DNA of 64,000 nucleotides from Bradyrhizobium sp. CCBAU 53338 (GCF_015291665.1 NZ_CP030048.1:6793501-6857500); one strand, 5' to 3'; counted from the first letter of the stretch, positions 8,815 through 17,960 are shown. Numbers and translations: made by a program. The notes: generated from the sequence alone by a model not told the origin.

Positions 8815-9618
8815 TCAGGCGATGGCCGCGATGTATCGCTTCACCGACGCCGCGAAAGCAGCCTTTGCGCCCGAGGCGATGTTGCGGCCCCACCAGGCGC
8901 CATAGATGCGGTCGAAGGCTAGCGGCTCGACCGCCTCTGCGATCCGCCGCACCGCTGCGGCGTTGAGCGGCATGTAGTTCGGATAGGAGTACATGAAGCT
9001 GAGGAAGCGGCGGTCCATCGTCACTTGGGCGATATCGCCGGTGAGCAGTGCGCCCCTGCCTTCGGCGCCTCGCGCGTGGTGCAGCATGGTTGCGCCTGCG
9101 AAATGGCCCCCGGTGCGGAGCAGCAGGACATCGCCCGAGATGCGATGCTGATCGCCGGTCCAGTGCACGATCGACGGATGCGGATGCGTCACCCATTGGC
9201 GATCGTCGGCATGAAGATAGACCGGCACGCCGCCAAACGCCTCGCTCCAGTCGGCGAGGGCGCCATAATAATGCGGATGCGAGATCGCGATCGCTGTCAG
9301 GCCGCCAAGCGATTTGACATGCGCGATCGCCTGCGCCGTTGCCAGCGGAATGCAGTCCCACATCACGAATCCCCCGCCATCGGGAACCAGCAGTGCGCGC
9401 TGGCCGATCGCGAAGCTCGGCTCGAGCGCGATGCCGGTGAGGCCGAGATCGTTGCGCCAGATGAGACTGTGGCGCTCGGCCAGTGTCTCGCGGCTCAGGA
9501 ACGTCTGCCCTTTCCAGTTCACATATTGCCGCTCGTCTTCGCAGATCGGACAGGATGCAGGCGGTTTTCCACTGTCCGGGAATTGCGCGCCGCAGGTTTC
9601 GCAGGTCCAGAGAGGCAT
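8815..9618 (-). CDS. zinc-ribbon MBL-fold metallo-hydrolase
   Basis: The ATG at 9618 is chosen over an upstream in-frame start at 9768 because the protein then begins MPLWTCETCGAQFP, a rubredoxin-like ribbon with Cys6, Cys9, Cys23 and Cys26. This gives 267 residues. The rest resembles the metallo-beta-lactamase fold (SHPHYYGALADW, RTGGHFAGATMLHH, LLTGDIAQV). The usual HxHxDH metal motif is replaced by HPHYYG, so metal binding may be reduced or atypical. A cytoplasmic hydrolase or a redox/metal-sensing variant is possible. It is divergent from the MFS gene at 9801. Confidence 0.75.
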   Translation of the reverse strand: MPLWTCETCGAQFPDSGKPPASCPICEDERQYVNWKGQTFLSRETLAERHSLIWRNDLGLTGIALEPSFAIGQRALLVPDGGGFVMWDCIPLATAQAIAHVKSLGGLTAIAISHPHYYGALADWSEAFGGVPVYLHADDRQWVTHPHPSIVHWTGDQHRISGDVLLLRTGGHFAGATMLHHARGAEGRGALLTGDIAQVTMDRRFLSFMYSYPNYMPLNAAAVRRIAEAVEPLAFDRIYGAWWGRNIASGAKAAFAASVKRYIAAIA

Positions 9619-9800
9619 GACTGTGATCCGGAATGAGACCGTCGCAGACTTGAAGTGGCATCGCGGTCCCGCAACCGCAAGTTCGCAGGAACCAAGGCGA
9701 TTAGCACAGGTTACGTTCATGTCCATCCCGGCACAAATGGCCGGCCATCTCCGCCTGCGCGATATCACGGTCGATCGGCGGCATCACGTTCAGCGTCTCG

Positions 9801-11000
9801 ATGACATCGCGCCTCTCCTCACCCCGTCTCTGGCCTCTCTACGCCGTCAACTTCTTCATGGCCGACATGCAGTCCGGCATCGGGCCGTTCGTCGGCGTGT
9901 TCCTTCAAGAGCGCGGCTGGGCCACCGGCTTGATCGGCACGGCGCTGACGATCGGCAATGTCGCGGGCATGCTGGTCACGACCCCGATCGGCGGCTTCAT
10001 CGACTCCAGCCGCAACAAGCGGCTGTGGGTCGTCATTCCCGGCATCTGCGTGGTGCTGGCCTCTGCGATCATCCTGATCTCGCAGAATTTCTGGGCCGTG
10101 ACGTTCTCGCAGGTGGCGCAATCGCTGGCGAGCGCCGCGATCGTGCCGGCGGTGACCGGCATCAGCCTCGGCATCGCCAAGCAGAAGGGCTTTAATGCAC
10201 TGAATGGCCGCAACCAGGCCTTCAATCACGCCGGCAACATGGTCGGCGCGGCGCTGTCGGGTTATCTCGGCTTCAAATTCGGCTACGTCTCCGTGTTCGT
10301 GCTGGCGGCCGTGTTCGGCACCATCGCGATCGCCTGCGTGCTGATGATCCCCGCCAAAGCCATCGACGATCGTCAGGCGCGCGGCGGCAAGGAGGATGAG
10401 AGCAAGAATCCACCCGATGCCATGTCCGTCCTCCTGAAGCACAAGCCGCTGTTGGTGCTGGCGCTTGCGCTCGCCATCTTCCATCTCGGCAATGCAGCCA
10501 TCGTCCCGCTCTACGGCCTCGCCGCCGTGGCGCAAGGACAAGCCAATGGCCCGAGCTTCGTTGCGACCACCGTCGTCATTGCACAGGGCGTCATGGTGGT
10601 GACGTCGCTGGTTGCAATGCAAGTTGCGGGAAAGCGCAACTACTGGCCGGTGATCCTGGTGTCCTTCATGTTTCTGCCGATCCGGGGGGTTCTGGCGTTT
10701 TTCGTCACGGGATGGTGGGGCGTCGTGCCCATGCAGGTGCTCGACGGCATCGGCACCGGATTGCAGACGGTCGCGGTCCCCGGCATGGTCGCGCGCTCGC
10801 TCGACGGCACCGGCCGCATCAATCTGGGCCAGGGCGCTGTCATCACCGTGCAGGGTGTCGGCGCGAGCCTGAGCCCCGCGCTCGGCGGCTGGATCGCGCA
10901 ATGGATCGGCTACGGCCCGACCTTTCTGCTGCTCGGCAGCTTCGGCCTCGCATCGATGGCGCTGTGGCAGGTGTTCGGCGCACACGTGAAGAAGTACTGA
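9801..11000 (+). CDS. MFS transporter
   Basis: A 399-residue polytopic membrane protein with about 12 hydrophobic segments in two halves and a hydrophilic loop near 190-210 (DDRQARGGKEDESKNPPDA). The loop between helices 2 and 3 contains GGFIDSSRNKR, equivalent to the conserved MFS motif. It resembles drug/metabolite:proton antiporters of the major facilitator superfamily in the inner membrane. It is divergent from the zinc-ribbon metallo-hydrolase and ends 10 nt from the convergent MDR gene. The substrate is not identifiable from sequence. Confidence 0.88.
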   Translation: MTSRLSSPRLWPLYAVNFFMADMQSGIGPFVGVFLQERGWATGLIGTALTIGNVAGMLVTTPIGGFIDSSRNKRLWVVIPGICVVLASAIILISQNFWAVTFSQVAQSLASAAIVPAVTGISLGIAKQKGFNALNGRNQAFNHAGNMVGAALSGYLGFKFGYVSVFVLAAVFGTIAIACVLMIPAKAIDDRQARGGKEDESKNPPDAMSVLLKHKPLLVLALALAIFHLGNAAIVPLYGLAAVAQGQANGPSFVATTVVIAQGVMVVTSLVAMQVAGKRNYWPVILVSFMFLPIRGVLAFFVTGWWGVVPMQVLDGIGTGLQTVAVPGMVARSLDGTGRINLGQGAVITVQGVGASLSPALGGWIAQWIGYGPTFLLLGSFGLASMALWQVFGAHVKKY

Positions 11001-11010
11001 GGCGAGGTCC

Positions 11011-12018
11011 TCAGGGAAACTCCACCACGATCTTGCCGAAATGCCCGCCCTGCTGCATCAGCCGCAGCGCCTCGGGCACGGCTTCGAAGTCGAACACGCG
11101 ATCGATCACCGGCTTCATCGCATTGCGCCCGATCGCCGCGGTCATCGCCTCGAACATGCGACGGCTGCCGACGGAGAGGCCGATGACGTGCAGATTCTTG
11201 GAAAACAGGCTCGGAATCGCGATCTGCTGCGAGAAGCCCGAGAGTACGCCGATCACGAGAATGGTGCCGCCGACCCGCGCCGCCTCGAGCGATTGCCCGA
11301 ACGTGTCCTTGCCGCCGACCTCGACGACATGATCGACGCCGCCGCCGGTCCACTCCGCCGCCGCATTGCCCCAGTCGGGGACCGCGCGATAGTTGATGGT
11401 GTGATCGGCGCCGAGTGCCTTTGCTCGCTCGAGCTTTTCGTCGCTCGACGACGTCACGATCACGCTCGCGCCGGCGAGTTTTGCGAATTGCAACGCGAAG
11501 ATCGAGACCCCGCCGGTGCCCTGCACCAGCACGGTGTCGCCGGGCTGCACCTTCGCTTCCTCGAACAGCGCGCGCCAGGCGGTGAGGCCCGCACAGGGCA
11601 ATGTCGCGGCTTCCTGGAATGAAAGGTGCGCTGGAATATGGCTGACGCCCTCAGCATCAAGCACCATCACCTCCTGCAACACGCCCGGCCGTGTGCCGCC
11701 GAGCGCGTAGCGGCGACTGGACGCCGAGACCTTTCCGTCGATCCAGGATTGGAAAAAGATTGGGGAAACGCGATCGCCGACTGCGACGCGGCCAACGCCC
11801 TCGCCGATGGCGCTCACCTCGCCTGCACCATCCGAGAACGGGATCAGTGGCAATCGAGAGACGCCGCCCTTGCCCTGGACCGTGAGCAGATCGCGATAGT
11901 TCAGTGACGCTGTGCGCATCCGCACCGCAACCTGACCTGGACCGGGCGCCGGCTCCGGCAAATCGACCAGTTCCATCCCCTCGATCGACCAGTCGCGCAC
12001 GACCTGCCAGGCTTTCAT
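11011..12018 (-). CDS. zinc-independent MDR-family NAD(P)-dependent oxidoreductase
   Basis: A 335-residue medium-chain dehydrogenase/reductase. The N-terminal GroES-like domain has RTASLNYRDLLTVQGKGG and the FSDGAGEVSAIGEGV signature. The Rossmann domain has VQGTGGVSIFALQFAKL, then VTSSSDEKLERAKALGAD. The N-terminal catalytic-zinc ligands are not obvious, which favours a quinone-reductase or enoyl-reductase-like activity. It starts 15 nt after the stop of the acyl-CoA synthetase gene and is probably cotranscribed with it, which would place it in the same acyl-chain or alcohol catabolic route. Confidence 0.88.
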   Translation of the reverse strand: MKAWQVVRDWSIEGMELVDLPEPAPGPGQVAVRMRTASLNYRDLLTVQGKGGVSRLPLIPFSDGAGEVSAIGEGVGRVAVGDRVSPIFFQSWIDGKVSASSRRYALGGTRPGVLQEVMVLDAEGVSHIPAHLSFQEAATLPCAGLTAWRALFEEAKVQPGDTVLVQGTGGVSIFALQFAKLAGASVIVTSSSDEKLERAKALGADHTINYRAVPDWGNAAAEWTGGGVDHVVEVGGKDTFGQSLEAARVGGTILVIGVLSGFSQQIAIPSLFSKNLHVIGLSVGSRRMFEAMTAAIGRNAMKPVIDRVFDFEAVPEALRLMQQGGHFGKIVVEFP

Positions 12019-12033
12019 GACGAATGCTCCGCC

Positions 12034-13647
12034 TCAGGTGCCAAAGCTTTTCTGGACCGCCTTGTCGAGCGTCTCGCCGCCCACGAATCGCTGGCGCAGC
12101 TCGCGCTTGAGCAGCTTGCCGCTCGGGTTCTTCGGCAGGCTATCCACAAAGATCACGCGCTTGGGCACCTTGAAATGCGCCATCTGGCCGGCGCAGTGCC
12201 GGATGACGGCGTCTTCGTCCAGCTTTTCGCCGGTCTTCACCACGACAATCGCGGTCACTGCCTCGATCCAGCGCGGATCGGGCAGGCCGACGACGGCGAC
12301 TTCGGAGACCTCGGGGATGCGATACACCATCTCCTCGACTTCGCGGCTGGCGACATTCTCGCCGCCGGTCTTGATCATGTCCTTGACGCGATCGACCACC
12401 GTGATGTGGCCTTCGTCATCGACGGTGGCGAGGTCGCCGGAATGAAACCAGCCGCCGGTGAACGCGGCCGCAGTCTTGACGGGATCGTTGTAGTAGCCGG
12501 ACAGCAGATGCGGGGAGCGATGCACGATCTCGCCGACCTCGCCCACGTTCACATCCTCCATCGACGTATTGACCACGCGCGTCTCGACATTGAGCACGGG
12601 CTTGCCGGCCGAGCCGGCCTTGCGGAGCTGGTCTTCGGGGCGGAGCACGGTGGCGAGCGGCGCGATCTCGGTCTGGCCGTAGAAATTCCAGAATTTGACG
12701 TTCGGCAGGCGACGCTGCAATTCGAGCAGCACCTCCACCGGCATGATCGAGGCGCCGTAATAACCCTTTTGCAGGGTCGACAGGTCAGTCTTGTCGAAAT
12801 TCGGCGAGCGCAACATCGCAATCCAGATCGTCGGCGGTGCGAAGAACGAGGTGATCTTGTGCGCCTGGATCAGCGCCAGAATGTTGTCCGCAGTCGGCTT
12901 GCCCGTGATCACGCCGGAGGCGCCGAGATAAACTTGCGGCCCCAGGAACACATCGAGCTGGGCGCAGTGATAGAGCGGCAGCGCGTGCAGGAACTTGTCG
13001 TCGACGCTCATGCCGCCGTCGATGATGCAGCTGACATACTGCCACATCACCGCTTCGTGCGTCAGCATGGCGCCCTTGGGCAGCGATTCCGTCCCGCTGG
13101 TATAGACGATCTGCGCGAGATCGCGGCTGTCGACGGAGGCCTCGAGGAACGAACCGTCGGGGTTGAGGAGATCATCAAACGTTGTGAGACCCGCGGGCGC
13201 CGCGACCAGATCCTCGCCGGGCAGCCAGATCATCTTCTCGACCGCGCAATCTTTTGCGCTTGCGGCCCTCGCGGGATCGACGAAGTCGGGCCCAGTCGCG
13301 AGCAGCTTTGCGCCGGAACTCTTCAGGATGAAACTGATCTCGTCCGGGTTGAGCATGAAGTTGATCGGCACCAGCACGGCGCCGATCCGCGCCGCCGCGA
13401 AACGCAGCGCCGCAAAGGCGTGCGAATTGCGCGAGAGCACTGCGAGGCGATCGCCCTTCTTGACACCAAGGCTCAGCAGCCCGCGGCCAAGACGGTTACA
13501 GATTGCATCCATCTCGGCAAAGGTCCAGCTCACATGGCCGCAGCTCACCGCAAGCTTGTTCGGATCGCGGCCAGCCGAGCGGCGCAAGAGATCGCCGATG
13601 GAATGCTCGCGCGCTTTCGAAATGGTGGCTGCGATATCGCCGGTCAT
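12034..13647 (-). CDS. AMP-forming acyl-CoA synthetase
   Basis: A 537-residue member of the ANL superfamily, normal length. The adenylation signature is VYTSGTESLPKGAMLTH (the common TTG is TES here). The A5-like motif is FYGQTEIAP. The hinge region is SGDLATVDDEGHITVVDRVKDMIKTGG. The catalytic lysine lies in NPSGKLLKREL near the C terminus. It would activate a carboxylic acid to its CoA thioester with ATP. It is the first gene of a two-gene unit with the MDR oxidoreductase. The GntR gene lies upstream on the same strand, and an imperfect GntR-type site sits about 26-36 nt before the start codon. Confidence 0.92.
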   Translation of the reverse strand: MTGDIAATISKAREHSIGDLLRRSAGRDPNKLAVSCGHVSWTFAEMDAICNRLGRGLLSLGVKKGDRLAVLSRNSHAFAALRFAAARIGAVLVPINFMLNPDEISFILKSSGAKLLATGPDFVDPARAASAKDCAVEKMIWLPGEDLVAAPAGLTTFDDLLNPDGSFLEASVDSRDLAQIVYTSGTESLPKGAMLTHEAVMWQYVSCIIDGGMSVDDKFLHALPLYHCAQLDVFLGPQVYLGASGVITGKPTADNILALIQAHKITSFFAPPTIWIAMLRSPNFDKTDLSTLQKGYYGASIMPVEVLLELQRRLPNVKFWNFYGQTEIAPLATVLRPEDQLRKAGSAGKPVLNVETRVVNTSMEDVNVGEVGEIVHRSPHLLSGYYNDPVKTAAAFTGGWFHSGDLATVDDEGHITVVDRVKDMIKTGGENVASREVEEMVYRIPEVSEVAVVGLPDPRWIEAVTAIVVVKTGEKLDEDAVIRHCAGQMAHFKVPKRVIFVDSLPKNPSGKLLKRELRQRFVGGETLDKAVQKSFGT

Positions 13648-13672
13648 GTGTCCCTCCGTGTAATGGCTTTGT

Positions 13673-13683
13673 TTGTCCGATTT
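13673..13683 (-). promoter_or_regulatory. imperfect GntR-type operator half-site
   Basis: TTGTCCGATTT shares the first eight bases with TTGTCCGACAA found upstream of the GntR gene. It lies 26-36 nt upstream of the acyl-CoA synthetase start, a good place for a repressor site. The right half has decayed, so this is a weaker call than the two complete sites. Confidence 0.4.
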
Positions 13684-13715
13684 CTTGTTCGAAATCTTGC
13701 GTCTTGTGCCTCTAG

Positions 13716-13762
13716 CGCATGATCTTGTCGGAAAACCGCTTCACACTTTTCCGGATCATGCG
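13716..13762. repeat. rhizobial palindromic intergenic repeat (GCATGATC type)
   Basis: Interrupted palindrome with outer arms CGCATGATC (13716-13724) and GATCATGCG (13754-13762), and inner arms CGGAAAA (13729-13735) and TTTTCCG (13747-13753). From memory, closely similar elements are scattered through Bradyrhizobium and relatives in intergenic DNA. It abuts the 3' end of the GntR gene and could form a strong hairpin in transcripts from either strand. Confidence 0.75.
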
Positions 13763-13765
13763 GCG

Positions 13766-14533
13766 CTACCTGCGCCGGGCCGCCCGCGCGTGCTCCATGT
13801 ACATGTGTTCAACCGATCGATCGAGCGAGGCGATCTTCTCGAACCCGCGGCGCCAGTCCTGCAAATGCCGGCGCGTCCACAGCACGCCCGTCTCACGGTC
13901 GCGGCGACGAATCGCATCGATGAGATGCCGGTGCGCCGCGACGAGACGCGGGCCGCCTTCGGAGACGCCCGTCACGATCATCTCGGTGGTCGGATAGAAC
14001 AGCTGCGCGGCCGGCTCGCGCGCGAGCTGGAGCACGCGGTTCTGCGAGGCCTTTGCGACCAGCACGTGGAATTCGGCGTCGCATTCGGCAAGCGCCGCGG
14101 GATCGCCGACCACCGCCTCGCTGCGCGCGAGATTGTCGATGAGCTCGGCGAGATTCTCCTCGCTCGCGCACTCGACCGCGCCCTCGATGCTGGCGACCTC
14201 CAGCGTCATCGAGGCCTCGTAGAGCTCGCGAAACGTGACCTCGTGCAACACCAGCGCTCGACTGAGGCGGCTCGTCAGCTTGCTGTAGCGCGGCAGGCAG
14301 GCGTGCAGACGGCGCGAGGAATCGCGGCTGATCAGCCCGCCCTCCTCCAGCACGCGGATGCCCTCGCGAATGGTCGAACGATTGACGCCGAACTGCCGCA
14401 CCAGATCGTGCTCGGTGCCAATGGGATCGCCGGGCTTGATACGGCCATTGACGATCTCACGTTCGATTGCGTCGGCGACCTTCTGATAGGCCGGCGCGAC
14501 ATCGATCGGACGGAAGAGCGGCGAGATGGGCAC
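13766..14533 (-). CDS. GntR/FadR-family transcriptional regulator
   Basis: A 255-residue protein. The N-terminal winged HTH (about residues 10-80) includes PIGTEHDLVRQFGVNRSTIREGIRVLEEGGLI, typical of GntR. A helical FCD-like effector domain follows (AECDAEFHVLVAKASQN, then HRHLIDAIRRRD), where Asp/His residues usually bind a metal and a carboxylate. Two perfect TTGTCNGACAA palindromes lie upstream of its start, and an imperfect one precedes the acyl-CoA synthetase. It is therefore probably an autoregulated repressor of the acyl-CoA synthetase/MDR pair, relieved by a carboxylate or acyl-CoA ligand. Confidence 0.9.
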   Translation of the reverse strand: MPISPLFRPIDVAPAYQKVADAIEREIVNGRIKPGDPIGTEHDLVRQFGVNRSTIREGIRVLEEGGLISRDSSRRLHACLPRYSKLTSRLSRALVLHEVTFRELYEASMTLEVASIEGAVECASEENLAELIDNLARSEAVVGDPAALAECDAEFHVLVAKASQNRVLQLAREPAAQLFYPTTEMIVTGVSEGGPRLVAAHRHLIDAIRRRDRETGVLWTRRHLQDWRRGFEKIASLDRSVEHMYMEHARAARRR

Positions 14534-14551
14534 GACGGCTCCTAATGGCGA

Positions 14552-14562
14552 TTGTCCGACAA
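14552..14562. promoter_or_regulatory. GntR-type operator TTGTCCGACAA
   Basis: An 11-bp palindrome (TTGTC, central C, GACAA) 19-29 nt upstream of the GntR start codon. Together with a second copy at 14649-14663 it fits the short inverted repeats bound by FadR-subfamily GntR proteins. Binding is inferred. Confidence 0.6.
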
Positions 14563-14648
14563 GCTATAAAAGGCGCTAGAGAGCGCGTCAAATGGCTCTT
14601 TTAACCAAGCATGCGCAGTAAATTGACTCCAGCGGAGCTCGGCTCTAG

Positions 14649-14663
14649 CTTTGTCGGACAAAG
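14649..14663. promoter_or_regulatory. GntR-type operator, 15-bp perfect palindrome
   Basis: CTTTGTC at 14649-14655, central G, GACAAAG at 14657-14663. It has the same TTGTCNGACAA core as the site at 14552, about 116 nt upstream of the GntR start and roughly 97 bp from the first site. Two sites near an integral number of helical turns would allow looping or cooperative binding. Confidence 0.6.
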
Positions 14664-14813
14664 GGACGGAACAGTCCCGCAAGAGGAAACTGTCCATGAG
14701 ACCTATCGCGGCATTCGTGTCTGCGGGCTGGCTGCTGTCCGCTGAAGGTCGGTGGCTGTCTGATCCTGAAGTGACGCCACCGACGACGGGCCTGCATCGC
14801 GGCTGCAGGTCCG

Positions 14814-15758
14814 CTAGCGCCGCCGCAGGTCCGACGGGCTATGCCCGAACTTCTTGCGAAACACGGTGCTGAAGTAGGACGAGCTGCTGAAACCCAGCTG
14901 ATAGGCAACCTCGGTGATCGACAGGGATCGCAACTCGGAACGGGTCAAGACGTCGTAACAACGCTGAAGCCGGCGATCCAAGATCCATTCGGACACCGAG
15001 ACATCAGTGAGCCGGAAGAGATAGTGCAGATGCCTGAGCGAGACGCCATTGCTCTTCGCGATCCTTTCCAGCGACAGATCCGCGTCGGTGAGGTGCGCCT
15101 CGATCCAGGCTTTGACCGAGCGCAGACGGGCCTGCTGCGCGGCCGCGTCCTCGGAGAATTCGTCCCGGTCGCCCATGTCGAGCGCAAGTGCCAGCACGTC
15201 CATCAGTTCACCGCCGAGCCGCGTCCGTGCGTTCTCGTCGAGCGATGCGCCTTCCTGCGCAAGGGTCGCACAGAACTCCGCGGCGATCCGGCCCAGGCCG
15301 CGGCTCGTCGTCATAGCGGTGATGACAGGCAGCCGCCCATCGCTGAAGCGCTCCGCGAACTCCGCGCGGGGAATTTCCAGGTAGAGCGAACGTACCTTGC
15401 CAATGCATTCGAGGTCATAGGCCTCGGAGGCCGAAAAGACCGTGCTCATTCCGGCGTTCGAACGCATGGTCTGGCCGGCCTGAAGAACGTTGATCCTGCC
15501 TTGCTGAACGAATTCGAGGTAGTAGCAATCCTTGTCGAGCTTTGCGATGTGCCGCTCGCGCCGAGATATGCGCTGCTCCGACAGCAGCACATCGGTCATT
15601 GTGATCGCGCCGAACTTCGCCTCGCGTATGAAGCCCTGGTAGTCGGACCGCCCTTCGGCATTGACGTCAACATGAACGTAGACGTCGCAAATGGCGCCTT
15701 GCCAAGCGGCAAAACGTTTGGACGGCTCAAGGTCGTCCGTCGAAAATATCAGGTCCAT
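14814..15758 (-). CDS. AraC-family transcriptional regulator
   Basis: The start at 15758 (MDLIFSTDDLEPSKRFAAWQ) is preferred over a longer frame, because this is where conserved AraC_binding_2-type sequence begins. This gives 314 residues. The N-terminal part is the sensory domain (YYLEFVQQGRINVLQAGQ). The C-terminal 100 residues hold two HTH motifs: DLSLERIAKSNGVSLRHLHYLF and ITEVAYQLGFSSSSYFSTVF, followed by KKFGHSPSDLRRR. It is divergent from the ligase/ABC importer operon starting at 16030, so it is the best candidate for its activator. Confidence 0.9.
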   Translation of the reverse strand: MDLIFSTDDLEPSKRFAAWQGAICDVYVHVDVNAEGRSDYQGFIREAKFGAITMTDVLLSEQRISRRERHIAKLDKDCYYLEFVQQGRINVLQAGQTMRSNAGMSTVFSASEAYDLECIGKVRSLYLEIPRAEFAERFSDGRLPVITAMTTSRGLGRIAAEFCATLAQEGASLDENARTRLGGELMDVLALALDMGDRDEFSEDAAAQQARLRSVKAWIEAHLTDADLSLERIAKSNGVSLRHLHYLFRLTDVSVSEWILDRRLQRCYDVLTRSELRSLSITEVAYQLGFSSSSYFSTVFRKKFGHSPSDLRRR

Positions 15759-16029
15759 CGCGCGCCCATCCGTTACGAGGCCATGATGATGAACGTCGTT
15801 TGTGCGTCGCACAAGCCGGCCCGGCGGCGAAATTCTGGATGGCCACCGCCTGCACGCAAGACGGGTTTGCGCGGACAAGCAAAAGCTTTGCGCTCCAGAG
15901 CAAGCCGGGTCCAGGCATGTCGCCTATGAAGAACAAAAATCGGTCACCGAGATAGGCGGGAAACGTTCGCTTGCACCAGGACAGATCAGCTGCCGCACAT
16001 TGCGCCGTGCCGCTTGAACGGCGGCGTCC

Positions 16030-17919
16030 GTGAGCGCGCCCTCGCTGATCACAACGCGGTTCACGCAGCCGATCAAAACCATCGCCGACATCGAGGCGCT
16101 GGAACAGCGGCCTTACGACTCGCTCATCCCGGCCCGCAATCTGCATGATCTCTTTGCCGCCACGGCGCGCCTGCATCCCGACCGGCCTGCGCTGACGGTC
16201 CTGACCAAAGGCTCGCGCGAACCCGGCGACATCACGCTTACGCATCGGCAGTTGATCGCGGAAATCATACGTGCGGCGAACCTGTTCCGATCACACGGCA
16301 TCGACAGGAACGGCGGCACGGTCGCGTTTCTCTGTCCGATCCTGCCGCAGCTCTTCCCGGCCTTGCTCGGCGCCCAGATCGCCGGCGTCGCCAGCTCGAT
16401 CAACTATCTCCTGAACGAAGATGCCATTGCGGATCTGCTCGACGCGCAGAACGCAACCGTTCTGGTCGTCGCCTCGGAAGCAGCCGATCGCGCGATCTGG
16501 ACGAGGGCGGCCAATGTCGCGAGTCGCGTCCCGTCGCTGAAGACGATTTTCGTGATCGGCGCGAATGGCCGCCTGACCGGCGGCGCCGTGAGCTTCGATG
16601 AGGCGGTCGCGACGATGCGCGATACGCTGGACTTCGAGACCTCGCGGGATCGCGACACGGTCTGCGCACTGTTCCACACCGGCGGGACCACCGGACGGCC
16701 CAAACTCGTTCGCCTGACGCATGGCAACCAGATCCATGCCGCCTGGGCCTTTGCACAGGTTCACGGACTGGATGAGCAGGATGCCGCCATCAACGGCTTC
16801 CCGCTGTTTCACGTCGGCGGCACCATGACGGTGGGCCTGTCCATCTTGGCGGCTGGCGGCCACGTGATCATTCCGTCGCCCTACAGCCTCAGAAGTCCGG
16901 ATGCGATCCGCGACTATTGGCATACGGTAGAGCGGTTTGGCGCGACCATTGTCAGCGGAGTGCCGACCTCGATCGCCGCCCTTGCGGAGGTGCCGATCGG
17001 ATCCTCCGATGTCAGCTCCGTCCGCATGGCCCTCACCGGAGGGGCCGTGGCGCCGAAGGCCGTCAGCGAGAGGTTCCAGGCCCGGACCGGGATCAGACTG
17101 TTCGAGACCTACGGCATGACGGAAACCGCGGCGGCGATCGCGTTCAATCCCGGCCGCGGCGCGCCCGTGCAAGGCAGCGTCGGCTTCAGGGCGCCGTTTG
17201 CAAACACGAAGATCGTCGCGCTAACCGATGCGACCCTCGAGACGGAATGCCCGCCGCTCACCAGCGGCCTCGTCCTTGTCAGTGGACCGCAAGTGTTTCC
17301 CGGATATCTTGATCCCCGGCACAACAAGGGCGTGCTCACTGACGACCGTTGGATCGTCACAGGCGACGTTGGCTACCTCACGGCCGATCGACGGCTGGTG
17401 CTAACCGGCCGCGAGAAAGACCTGATCGTCCGCAGCGGCCACAACATCGACCCCGCCGCCATCGAGGATGTCGCGAATGCTTTCCCCGGTGTCCAGATGA
17501 GCTCAGCCGTCGGCATGCCGGACGCCTACGCGGGCGAGGTACCTATTCTCTTCGTCGTTCCGTCTCCCGGAAAAACCATCGACCTGCCGCAGCTGCGCGA
17601 GCACCTCGAACGTAACGTCAATGAGCCTCCCGCCAGACCAAAACGCGTCGTCCTGCTCGAAGCACTCCCCGTCACCGCGGTCGGCAAGATCTTCAAGCCC
17701 ACGCTGCGGGACCTCGCCGTTCGAGAGAAGGTCAGGACCGAGATCGATCTCATCTTCGGCCCGGACACCGTTGCTGAGATTCTCGTCGACAAAGACGCCA
17801 GGTTAAATACGCTGGTCACCATCTCGATCGATTCCAACGACAGGGACCGGGTGCAGGCACTTACGGAAAGCCTGGCTTCGCTCCCACAGACCTATCGCAT
17901 AGAGACTCGATCGTCATAA
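16030..17919 (+). CDS. AMP-forming acyl/aryl-CoA synthetase, first gene of ABC importer operon
   Basis: A 629-residue ANL-superfamily ligase starting at GTG (MSAPSLITTRF). The core A3 motif is LFHTGGTTGRPKLVRLTH. The A5 motif is ETYGMTETAAAI. The hinge is TGDVGYLTADRRLVLTGREKDLI. The catalytic-lysine region is TAVGKIFKPTLRDL. About 70 residues follow, more than in most family members. It would activate a carboxylate to a CoA thioester in the cytoplasm. The stop is 41 nt from the first permease start, so it is probably cotranscribed with the importer. That is unusual and suggests that the imported compound, or its hydrolysis product, is a carboxylic acid. Confidence 0.88.
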   Translation: MSAPSLITTRFTQPIKTIADIEALEQRPYDSLIPARNLHDLFAATARLHPDRPALTVLTKGSREPGDITLTHRQLIAEIIRAANLFRSHGIDRNGGTVAFLCPILPQLFPALLGAQIAGVASSINYLLNEDAIADLLDAQNATVLVVASEAADRAIWTRAANVASRVPSLKTIFVIGANGRLTGGAVSFDEAVATMRDTLDFETSRDRDTVCALFHTGGTTGRPKLVRLTHGNQIHAAWAFAQVHGLDEQDAAINGFPLFHVGGTMTVGLSILAAGGHVIIPSPYSLRSPDAIRDYWHTVERFGATIVSGVPTSIAALAEVPIGSSDVSSVRMALTGGAVAPKAVSERFQARTGIRLFETYGMTETAAAIAFNPGRGAPVQGSVGFRAPFANTKIVALTDATLETECPPLTSGLVLVSGPQVFPGYLDPRHNKGVLTDDRWIVTGDVGYLTADRRLVLTGREKDLIVRSGHNIDPAAIEDVANAFPGVQMSSAVGMPDAYAGEVPILFVVPSPGKTIDLPQLREHLERNVNEPPARPKRVVLLEALPVTAVGKIFKPTLRDLAVREKVRTEIDLIFGPDTVAEILVDKDARLNTLVTISIDSNDRDRVQALTESLASLPQTYRIETRSS

Positions 17920-17960
17920 CGGACCCGCAGAGGCCGGCGTCGAAGAAAGGCAATCAGGGG

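Noticed and set aside
12175..13722. A 515-codon forward frame antisense to the acyl-CoA synthetase
   Set aside because: Composition is that of a complement frame in high-GC DNA and no domain is recognisable, whereas the reverse frame has all ANL motifs.
14651..14872. A small forward frame upstream of the AraC gene
   Set aside because: It begins on top of the second GntR-type operator, overlaps the AraC gene end and has no recognisable sequence features.
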